The translations under genes and the position numbers were made by a program. Shown here one piece after another: positions 20,218 to 27,905 of a stretch of DNA of 64,000 nucleotides. Position 1 is the first letter of the stretch, and every line of letters begins with the position of its first letter. The notes beneath the pieces were generated by a model. The model saw only the letters and a list, made by a program, of their open reading frames with translations. It was not told the DNA's origin and made no database searches. The stretch spans positions 1 to 64,000 of the forward strand of contig JACRDA010000308.1 of assembly GCA_016212965.1 (NCBI GenBank), read 5' to 3'. This DNA comes from Myxococcales bacterium (lineage in GTDB: Bacteria; Myxococcota_A; Polyangia; Polyangiales; Polyangiaceae).

Positions 20218-22185
20218 TCACTCGTGCAGGAAGGCCGCCGGGACGCGGGGGCCGTTCTGCATGAAGTTCTTCATCCCGATGTCCATGTCGACCGTGCGCT
20301 TGCAGCGCGCGAAGCCCTGGGCCTCGAGCTCGAGCCCCTCGGGGAGGGGCAGGGCGAGCCCGCGCCGCACGACGTCGACGAGGATGGCGTCGATGGCGAG
20401 CGAGCGGTGGCCGATGTCCGCCGCCGGGAGCTTGGCGGGCACCGCGAGGGGCCTCGGATCGACGGGCGCGAGCTTCACCCGGCCCTCGAGGTGCGCGCCG
20501 AGGAGTGCCTTGGCGGCCGCGACCGCGTCCGCGGCCGGCTCGCCGTGCGCCCAGCCGAGCTTGCACGCCGCGGCGGCGTCGAGCGTCCGGGCACTGCGCA
20601 GGACGGGCAGCGCCGCCTCGAGGCCGACCAGGCGCGGCAGCCGCTGCGAGCCGCCGTAGCCCGGGATGATGCCGAGATCGACCTCGGGCTGGCCGAGCAC
20701 GAGCTTTCTGCCGACGACGCGCGCGTGGCACGCCATGCTGAGCTCGGCGCCGCCGCCGAGCACCGGGCCGTCGAGCGCAGCGACGACGGGCTTCGCCGAG
20801 GCCGCGATGGCCCCGAGGATCTGGTGACCGCGGCGGCAGATGGCCGCGCAGGCCTCGGGATCGCGCAGGGCCGCGAGCTCGTGGATGTCGGCGCCGGCGA
20901 AGGCGCCGTCGCTCGAGGTGAGCACGATGCCCTTCACGCTCGGGTCCGCGCCGAGCATCGCCACGGCGCGCTCGAGCTCGGCGAGCGTGCGGGCGCAGAG
21001 GGCGTTGCGGACCTCGGGGCGGAAGACGCGGATGGTGGCGATGGCGCCGTCCTTCTCGATGCGCAGATCGCGCACGAGCGCGAGCGGCTTCTTGCCGGCG
21101 ATCGAGGGCGGGACGGGGAAGCCCGGGAAGCGCGCCGCGTAGGCGGTCACGAGGGCGTGCACCTTGTCCATGCCGAGCGACTCGGCGAGCTCGAGCGTGC
21201 CCTGGTCGAAGCCGAGCGACATGCGGAGCAGCCAGTTGAAGTCGGACGGCTCGCAGGTCTTCTCGTCCACGACGGCGAAGGCGCGGCCGAGCAGGACCGC
21301 GAGGATGCGGTCGACGATCTCTTGGCGCACCTCGGGCTTGCAGGTCGCGTCGACCGACTTCTTCGGATCGTGCCAGGGTGTCGCGCCCTGCGTCGCGAGC
21401 AGGGCCGGCGGCGCGAACCACGGCGTGCCGGTCGCGGCGGCGCGCATGAGCTCCTGGCAGTGGACGACGAGTTTATTGCCCGAGGTGAGGTCCATGACGT
21501 TGAAGGGCCCGCCGCCGCCGATGGCGTCGTTCACGGCCTTGTCGACCTGCGCGGGCGTCGCGAGACCCTCGGCGACGATGCGCGCCGCCTCGGAGATGTA
21601 GTTGCAGAACACGTCGTCGGCCGCGAAGCACTCGACGTCGGCCGTCACGATCGGCACCTTGCCGAGCTTCTTCATGGTGGCGAGCATCCGCGCGCCGAGG
21701 GCGGCGTCGTCCGACAGGACGATCTCGATGGGGAGCGTGCGCCACGCCGGGTAGAAGGGGTGGTTCACGAAGCAGCGGTGCGGGTGGCGCGCCTCGGCGG
21801 CGATGTCGCGGCGCGGGATGCCCGAGGTCGCGAAGCCGATGAGGCAGTCGGGCCGCACGACGGCCTCGAGGTCGCGCAGGATGACGCGCTTCAGGGCGAG
21901 ATTCTCGGTCGCCGCCTCGAGCACGTACTCGCAGTCGGCGAGGTCGGCGAGCCGCAGCGTCGGCACGAGCGCCGCCTCGACCGCCTGCGCGGCCTTCGGC
22001 GCGAGCTTGCCGCGCGCGAGCGCCTTCTTCACGTAGCCCCGGATGCGCTCGACGCCCTTCTGGAGCGCCTCTTCCTTGACGTCCACGAGGTAGACCTTGC
22101 TCCCCGGCTCGCCCCCGAGTGCGGTGACGAAGCCGTAGGCCAGGTCGGGCCCGATGGAACCCGAGCCGATCACACCGACGATCAT
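20218..22185 (-). CDS. 3-hydroxyacyl-CoA dehydrogenase / enoyl-CoA hydratase fusion (HCDH N-terminal, ECH C-terminal)
   Basis: N-term MIVGVIGSGSIGPDLAYGF Rossmann motif; C-term AKPVVAALDGPVLGGGAELSMACHARVVGRKLVLGQPEVDLGIIPGYGGSQRLPR crotonase motif. Confidence 0.9.
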   Translation of the reverse strand: MIVGVIGSGSIGPDLAYGFVTALGGEPGSKVYLVDVKEEALQKGVERIRGYVKKALARGKLAPKAAQAVEAALVPTLRLADLADCEYVLEAATENLALKRVILRDLEAVVRPDCLIGFATSGIPRRDIAAEARHPHRCFVNHPFYPAWRTLPIEIVLSDDAALGARMLATMKKLGKVPIVTADVECFAADDVFCNYISEAARIVAEGLATPAQVDKAVNDAIGGGGPFNVMDLTSGNKLVVHCQELMRAAATGTPWFAPPALLATQGATPWHDPKKSVDATCKPEVRQEIVDRILAVLLGRAFAVVDEKTCEPSDFNWLLRMSLGFDQGTLELAESLGMDKVHALVTAYAARFPGFPVPPSIAGKKPLALVRDLRIEKDGAIATIRVFRPEVRNALCARTLAELERAVAMLGADPSVKGIVLTSSDGAFAGADIHELAALRDPEACAAICRRGHQILGAIAASAKPVVAALDGPVLGGGAELSMACHARVVGRKLVLGQPEVDLGIIPGYGGSQRLPRLVGLEAALPVLRSARTLDAAAACKLGWAHGEPAADAVAAAKALLGAHLEGRVKLAPVDPRPLAVPAKLPAADIGHRSLAIDAILVDVVRRGLALPLPEGLELEAQGFARCKRTVDMDIGMKNFMQNGPRVPAAFLHE

Positions 22186-22415
22186 GGGAAGCTCCTTTCC
22201 GAGGCGGAGGCACGCGAGACGGGACGACGGCTCCCCAGCCAGTCCGAGCGGGCGGACGCTAGCCAAGGAACGCGGGGCGAGCAAAGGCTACGTGCGCGAA
22301 ACGTGCACGCAGGGCTTCGAGAACGCCGTCGGGCAGAGAAGAGGAGGAAATCGCCCGCGGTCTTCTCGCGCGGGTCGGCGGTCAGTGTCCGGGCCAAGCT
22401 GCTAGGCTAGCCGCC

Positions 22416-23006
22416 ATGGGCCAGCCTGCGCTGAGGACCGGCGTCAGCCCGGAGGAGTACCTGGCGTTCGAGCGTGCGTCGGCGGACAAGCACGAGCTCT
22501 CGCACGGCGAGATCTTCGCCATGTCGGGCGGAACGCGGGCGCACGCCATGCTCGCGGCCGGACTCTTGCGGGAGCTCGGCGTCGCACTCCTCGAGCGCCC
22601 GTGCGAGATCTACACCTCGGACATGCGCGTGAAGATCGCGTCGTCCGGGAGCTACCTGTACCCCGACGTCAGCGTGGCGTGCGGCGAGCCTCGGGTCGAG
22701 GATGAGCACGGCGACACCCTCGTGAACCCCTCGCTGATCGTCGAGGTCCTTTCCGAGTCGAGCGAGGCCTACGACCGCGGCGAGAAGTTCGCGCAGTACC
22801 GCAGCGTGCCGTCCGTCAGCGACTACGTGCTCGTGTCGCAGACGGTCGCGCGCATCGAGCACTACCGGCGCCAGCCCGACGGCACGTGGCTGCTCACGAT
22901 CCTCGGGCCAGGGAGCGAGCTCGTGCTCGCGCCGCTCGACGTCAAGGTGGCCGTCGACCGCGTGTACCTGAAGGTGCCGCTACCGGGCGGGAGGTCGGCC
23001 GCCTGA
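22416..23006 (+). CDS. Uma2 family (DUF820) endonuclease-like protein
   Basis: SPEEYLAFERASADKHELSHGEIFAMSGGTRAH; YLYPDVSVACGEP; NPSLIVEVLSESSEAYDRGEKFAQYRSVPSVSDYVLVSQ. Confidence 0.85.
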   Translation: MGQPALRTGVSPEEYLAFERASADKHELSHGEIFAMSGGTRAHAMLAAGLLRELGVALLERPCEIYTSDMRVKIASSGSYLYPDVSVACGEPRVEDEHGDTLVNPSLIVEVLSESSEAYDRGEKFAQYRSVPSVSDYVLVSQTVARIEHYRRQPDGTWLLTILGPGSELVLAPLDVKVAVDRVYLKVPLPGGRSAA

Positions 23007-23117
23007 GCGGGTCCGTCCCGCGTCACGGGACGGGCCGTGGAGCGGGAGCCCCTGCCGCCGACCGTGCGCGGGGTCCGCCGGGCCGGAGGCGACGAGGCGT
23101 CGACCCGCGGCGTGAAT

Positions 23118-23133
23118 GTGCTACATGTAGCAC
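23118..23133. promoter_or_regulatory. Perfect 16-bp palindrome at the antitoxin start, candidate TA autoregulatory operator
   Basis: GTGCTACATGTAGCAC ends 1 nt before the ATG at 23135. Confidence 0.75.
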
Positions 23134-23134
23134 C

Positions 23135-23410
23135 ATGAAGTCCATCGGCATCCGCGCGCTGCGCCAGAGCGCGAGCGTCGTGTTGCGGCAGGTCGAGAAG
23201 GGCGTGACCTTCGAGATCACCGACCGGGGGCGGCCCGTCGCCCTGCTCAGCCCGATGCCGCAGGCGAGCGTGCTCGACAGGCTGCGGGCCGCCGGCGACA
23301 CCGCGGAGCCCGTGGGCAACCTCGACGACCTTCCGGACCCCGTGCGCCTTGGCCCCGGGCAGATCGCGCCATCCGCGACGCTCGCGAGGTCGAGGGCCGA
23401 TGAGCGCTGA
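23135..23410 (+). CDS. Phd/YefM-type antitoxin
   Basis: MKSIGIRALRQSASVVLRQVEKGVTFEITDRGRPVALLSPM. Confidence 0.85.
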   Translation: MKSIGIRALRQSASVVLRQVEKGVTFEITDRGRPVALLSPMPQASVLDRLRAAGDTAEPVGNLDDLPDPVRLGPGQIAPSATLARSRADER

Positions 23411-23800
23411 GCGGGTCACGTACCTGGACTCGTCGGCGGCGGTGAAGCTCGTGGTGCGGGAGACCGAGTCCGTGGCCCTCCGGCACTACCTGCGCGGTCG
23501 GCGCCCGGTGGTCGCGAGCGCCCTCGCTCGTGTGGAGGTCGTGCGTGCCGTGCTGCCTCTGGGCGCTGCGGCTCACGAGCGAGCTCGGGAGTCCTCCGCC
23601 GCATCGAGCTGGTGCGCATCACCGACCGGGTTCTCTCCATCGCGAGCGGGCTCGCGCCGGCCGCACTCCGCTCGCTCGACGCGATCCACCTCGCGACCGC
23701 CGCGCTCTTCGGGGACACGCTCGGGAAGATCGTCACCTACGACGCCCGCATGGCCGAGGCCGCCAAGGCGCTCGGGTACGCCGTAGTCGCGCCGAGCTGA
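23400..23800 (+). pseudogene. PIN-domain toxin disrupted by a frameshift
   Basis: Frame 1: MSAERVTYLDSSAAVKLVVRETESVALRHYLRGRRPVVASALARVEVVRAVLPLGAAAHERA; continues in another frame as GVLRRIELVRITDRVLSIASGLAPAALRSLDAIHLATAALFGDTLGKIVTYDARMAEAAKALGYAVVAPS. Switch near 23580-23590. Confidence 0.8.
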
Positions 23801-23858
23801 GCGCCGGCCTGCGCGCCTCGGAGCGGCAGCGCCGCGCCTCCGCGTCTATGCTCGGGGC

Positions 23859-25922
23859 ATGCCGCACCGTGCCATCGCCCGGCGCGCGCTCGCGCGCGTG
23901 CTGCCGCTCGTCGTCGCGGGCCTCGCGCTCGCGGCCTGCGCGCCCGCGCCCGCCCGGCGGCAGGAGCCGACCGTCACGGCCCCGCCGATCGCGCAAATCC
24001 CGGCGCAGACGGCCACGCCGGGTGTCGAGGACGAGCGGCCGGCCGACGACACGCCTCGCACCCTGACGCCGGTCGCCCGCTACGGCGGCACGCGCTGGGT
24101 CGCGAGCTCGGAGGTGAAGGCCGTGGCCCTGTCGTCCGACGGCCGCTGGGCCGTGTCGGGCGGCGGCGACGGGCCGACGCCGCTGCTCTGGGACGCGCAG
24201 ACGGGCGAGCTCGCGGGCCCCCTCGGGGGCGCCACGCTCTCCGTCGCGGCGCTCGCCTTCACGCCCGACAGCAGGCTCGTCGCCGGGGCCGACATCGGCC
24301 GGAGCATCGTCGTCTGGGACGTCGCGACGCGCGCGGTCGTGCGGCGCCTCGAGGGTCACACGGCGAGCGTCTACCGCCTCGCCATCTCGCCCGACGGCAA
24401 GCTCCTCGCCTCGGGCGACGCGGACGGCGTGGTGCTGCTCTGGGACCTCGGCTCGAGCGCAGCGCCGCGCACGCTCGCCCGTGATCTCCCGTCGACGGGC
24501 GCGCTCGGTTTCTCGCCGGACAGCCGCACGCTCGCCGTGCCGAACGACGGGGGCATCGTCACCCTCTGGGACCTCGCATCGGGTCGCATGACGCGACAGT
24601 CGCCGGCTCCGAGCGGCAGGGTCCGGGCCGTGCACGGCCTGTGCTACTCGCACGACGGCACGAAGCTCGTGACCGGCGAGACGCTGGGCGACGGGACCCA
24701 AGCCGTGGTCGTGCGCGACGCGGCGAGCCTGCGCGTCCTGCGCACGCTCCTCGGCCACGACAACTACGCCTACGGCCTCGCGACGACGCCCGACGACCGG
24801 CTGCTCGTGTCGGCGGGCGGCGACGGACAGGTCCACGTGTGGGAGCTCGCGACGGGCCGAGAGCTCCACGCTCCGTCACACGCGGGCGTGCCGCTCTGGA
24901 CGCTCGGCCTGTCGCCCGACGGTCGGCTCGCCGTCGCGGCCGGCGGGGGCCGCAAGATCCACCTCTTCCGCGTCGACACCGGCGAGGCCGCCGTGCCCCA
25001 GGCCGACCACGAGGCCGCCATCGCAGAGCTGGCGTTCGCGCCCGACGGCCGCACCCTCGCCTCCGGGGACGACGACGGCGTCGTCATCGTGCGCGACCTC
25101 GCGAGCGGCACGGTGCGCCACCGCTTGCCGAAGCAGGCGCGCGCGCTCGCAGCGCTCGCCTGGAGCGCCGACGGCTCGCGCCTGTTCACGCTCGCGAACG
25201 GCGACGGACGCTACTGGAACGCGCAGACCGGCGCGCCCCTCGGCAGCCTCCAGCTCGGGCGCTTCGACGGCGCCGTCCTGTCGCCCGACGGCCGCTTCCT
25301 CGCCGCGAGCAGCTCCACGCGCATCGTGCGCCTCCTCGATGCGGCGACGGGCACCGTCATCCGCACCTTCGGCGAGGCCCAGCCCCACGACGACATCCGG
25401 CAGAACCTCATGACGCCGAGCGCGGTCTCCTTCTCGCCGGACGGCAAGGCACTCGCCGTGGCCCGCTGGGACCAGCCAACCCAGGTGTGGGAGATCGCGA
25501 CCGGCGCCCCGCTCCGCACGCTCGCCGGGACGCTCCACGTCGCCTTCTCGCCGCGCGGCGACCTCCTCGCGGGCAGCGTGGGCTCGGTGAGCAAGGGCGG
25601 GCGCGATCTCCGCACGCGCCTGTGGCGCGCCGCCACCGGCGCCGAGCTCTTCACCTTCGCCGGCGAGACCGCGCCCGTCTTCACACCCGACGGCCGACAC
25701 GTGCTCGTGCTCCACGACCCCGAGGCCGCCGCCCCGAGCGGCTCGACCCCGGCCCGCGAGCGCGAGCTCCTCGTGTGGAGCGCCGCGACCGGCCGGCTCG
25801 TGGCGCGCGCGCCGGTCCCCCGCCACGACGCGCTCGCCGCATCACCCCACGGCACGCTCGTCGCCCTCGGCAGCCGCGACGGTACGGTGGTCGTCTTCGA
25901 CCTCGCGCCGCCCGGGAGGTGA
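23859..25922 (+). CDS. WD40 repeat lipoprotein
   Basis: Lipobox LAACAP; repeated LAFSPDG..LASGD.DG.V.LWDLA units across about 600 aa. Confidence 0.85.
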   Translation: MPHRAIARRALARVLPLVVAGLALAACAPAPARRQEPTVTAPPIAQIPAQTATPGVEDERPADDTPRTLTPVARYGGTRWVASSEVKAVALSSDGRWAVSGGGDGPTPLLWDAQTGELAGPLGGATLSVAALAFTPDSRLVAGADIGRSIVVWDVATRAVVRRLEGHTASVYRLAISPDGKLLASGDADGVVLLWDLGSSAAPRTLARDLPSTGALGFSPDSRTLAVPNDGGIVTLWDLASGRMTRQSPAPSGRVRAVHGLCYSHDGTKLVTGETLGDGTQAVVVRDAASLRVLRTLLGHDNYAYGLATTPDDRLLVSAGGDGQVHVWELATGRELHAPSHAGVPLWTLGLSPDGRLAVAAGGGRKIHLFRVDTGEAAVPQADHEAAIAELAFAPDGRTLASGDDDGVVIVRDLASGTVRHRLPKQARALAALAWSADGSRLFTLANGDGRYWNAQTGAPLGSLQLGRFDGAVLSPDGRFLAASSSTRIVRLLDAATGTVIRTFGEAQPHDDIRQNLMTPSAVSFSPDGKALAVARWDQPTQVWEIATGAPLRTLAGTLHVAFSPRGDLLAGSVGSVSKGGRDLRTRLWRAATGAELFTFAGETAPVFTPDGRHVLVLHDPEAAAPSGSTPARERELLVWSAATGRLVARAPVPRHDALAASPHGTLVALGSRDGTVVVFDLAPPGR

Positions 25923-25985
25923 GGCGAGGCGCGGGGCGCCCGACGCCAACATGGAGCGGGCGCAGACTGCGCTGGACACACTGGC

Positions 25986-27602
25986 GTGGTAGCCTCGCAG
26001 GCACGAATGATCGAGGACGAGGGTGGCGAGCCGCCGGGCACGGCGCCTGAGGACGGCGGGGCGCCCCAGCCCGAGCCGAGCCGCGTGCCTGCCGGCGGAA
26101 CGTCGCGCGTCCCTCCCGCTGGGGACCCGGAGACACGCGAGGGAAGGGCCTTTCGTCAGGCCGCCTTGCTGCTGTCCGGGCTGCTGCAGACCCCCGACTG
26201 TGCGCTCCAGGTATTCCGCGACGGCCGCAAGCTCGACGCCGCGATGCCTCTCGAAGGGCTGGTACACGCGCGCGACGTGCTCGATGCGCTGGTCGCAGCC
26301 GTGACCGGGCCTGCCGAGCCCGGAGTGGCGCTCCTGGCCAGGGCCTTTGCCGCCTGCTGTCCCGAAAAGGCGGCCCGGTGGGCGGAGACCGCTGCCGCCG
26401 CGCCGCAGCCGTCGCCCCCCGCGCTCGACCTCGCACCCCCAGCCCCTGCAGCGGCCGGTTTGGCGGCGGCGCCGAGCATCGTCGGGCCCGGCGCGACCCA
26501 CGCCGCGGTGCCGTGCGTGCCTTCGCGTCCGACCACGCCGTCCTCGGCGCCCGCGTCGTCCAGCGTGTCGGTCGTGCAGGCCACCGCCGGAGCCGGTCCG
26601 CCCGGTGAAGCCTCGTCTGCGCGTTCCATGCCGGCGCCCGCGCCTGTCGCGCCCGCAGGAGCCGCGGCAGCGTCCGCGCAGCCGTCCGCGAGCATGTCCT
26701 TCGCGGTGCCGAGCCCGGAGACGCTCGACGACCCCACAGCGTGCGCTATCGACCCGAGCTGCGCGGGCGCGCTGAGCTCCGCGCTGCCCTTCCGTGACGC
26801 AGACGGGCCTCCTGCGCTACTGGCCGAGCCGCGGGTCGCCGCACCCGACGTGTCGGGCTCCACGGTCTCCGGCGCAATGAGCCCCGTGCGCGGCGTGACG
26901 CTGCCGTTTCAGAAGGGCAATGAGCTCGCCGCGGCGCTGCGGGCGCAAACGGGCGCGTCTGCCGCGGCGTTCGACGAGCCCACGGCTCCGCTTCCGCAGC
27001 CCGCCGGCGCTCGGCCGCGCCCGCCGGCTCCGGCCGAGCCGGAGTCGGAGCGCGGGCGAGAAGCGCGCGCGCCGCTCGCCGTCGGCGGGGCCCCGCCCGC
27101 TCAGGGCGCTCGACCGAAGCTCGCCGCCACGCCGTTCGTCGCCTCGGCCGAACAGCCGACCGGGGCCCCCGAGCGCGGCGCGCAGGAGGCCGCCGAGTCG
27201 TCACGCCCAGCCATGCCTTTCCGCACGTTTCTGCAGCGAGCGGTCGATCCAGCCCAGGTCGCGGCCGCCCGCCAGGCCCCGCCACCCGCCCTACCTCTGC
27301 CGCCGGAACCTCCGGACGCCGCTCGGCCGTCGCCCGGTCCCGTACAGCCCGGCCACGCGCTGCCCGATCTGAGCGTGGAGCAGTGCGCGGCGCTCTTCGC
27401 CGAGTGCGCGACGTTTCCCGATATGCGCGCTGCGGCGGGCGTGCGTTTCGGCCTCGTCGACGAGGCGGCGCTGCGTGCCCTCGAGCTCGCGTGGCGCGAA
27501 CGCTTCGTGCGCGAACCGCAGCTCTTCCCGCGCTGGCACGCACTCTACGCCCATTATTGCCGCTGGTTCGCGGCGAATCCGCCCGGGGGCGCGCGCCCCT
27601 GA
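25986..27602 (+). CDS. Hypothetical protein: short folded N- and C-terminal domains joined by a Pro/Ala-rich linker
   Basis: N-term FRQAALLLSGLLQTPDCALQVFRDGRKLDAAMPLEGLVHARDVLDAL; long P/A-rich middle; C-term LSVEQCAALFAECATFPDMRAAAGVRFGLVDEAALRALELAWRERF. Just upstream of vgrG. ATG at 26007 also possible. Confidence 0.6.
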   Translation: MVASQARMIEDEGGEPPGTAPEDGGAPQPEPSRVPAGGTSRVPPAGDPETREGRAFRQAALLLSGLLQTPDCALQVFRDGRKLDAAMPLEGLVHARDVLDALVAAVTGPAEPGVALLARAFAACCPEKAARWAETAAAAPQPSPPALDLAPPAPAAAGLAAAPSIVGPGATHAAVPCVPSRPTTPSSAPASSSVSVVQATAGAGPPGEASSARSMPAPAPVAPAGAAAASAQPSASMSFAVPSPETLDDPTACAIDPSCAGALSSALPFRDADGPPALLAEPRVAAPDVSGSTVSGAMSPVRGVTLPFQKGNELAAALRAQTGASAAAFDEPTAPLPQPAGARPRPPAPAEPESERGREARAPLAVGGAPPAQGARPKLAATPFVASAEQPTGAPERGAQEAAESSRPAMPFRTFLQRAVDPAQVAAARQAPPPALPLPPEPPDAARPSPGPVQPGHALPDLSVEQCAALFAECATFPDMRAAAGVRFGLVDEAALRALELAWRERFVREPQLFPRWHALYAHYCRWFAANPPGGARP

Positions 27603-27674
27603 TGGAGCCGGCACCGGGCGCGCCGGCCACCGGCCGCCCCTAATCCGGCGGCAAGGTTCTGGCCCCGCATCTGG

Positions 27675-27810
27675 GGCTCCAGGCTCCCGGCTTCAGACTC
27701 CGGGCTGGAGAGCCCCGCACCCAACGGGAAGATTCGCACCCGCTGGGTGAGCAACCGGAGGTCGGCTCGGGACGAACTTCCTCCTGAAGCCCGAAGCCTG
27801 CAGCCTGAAG
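27675..27810. repeat. Two clusters of a 7-nt repeat in opposite orientation
   Basis: 27675-27709: GGCTCCA GGCTCCC GGCTTCA GACTCCG GGCTGGA; 27783-27810: CCTGAAG CCCGAAG CCTGCAG CCTGAAG (complementary register). Confidence 0.75.
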
Positions 27811-27905
27811 CCGCCGCGCTTGCGCGGGATCAGGGGCCGCCGCGGCGCCTTGTGTTCGGTCGCTCGTTCTGGTCTAGTCGTGCGTCCGGCACGAAGGGAG
27901 CAGCC

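Noticed and set aside
23859-25922. WD40 protein as part of a defence or conflict system
   Set aside because: Has a lipoprotein signal and no nearby protease, NTPase or nuclease partner; ordinary myxobacterial WD40 lipoprotein is simpler.
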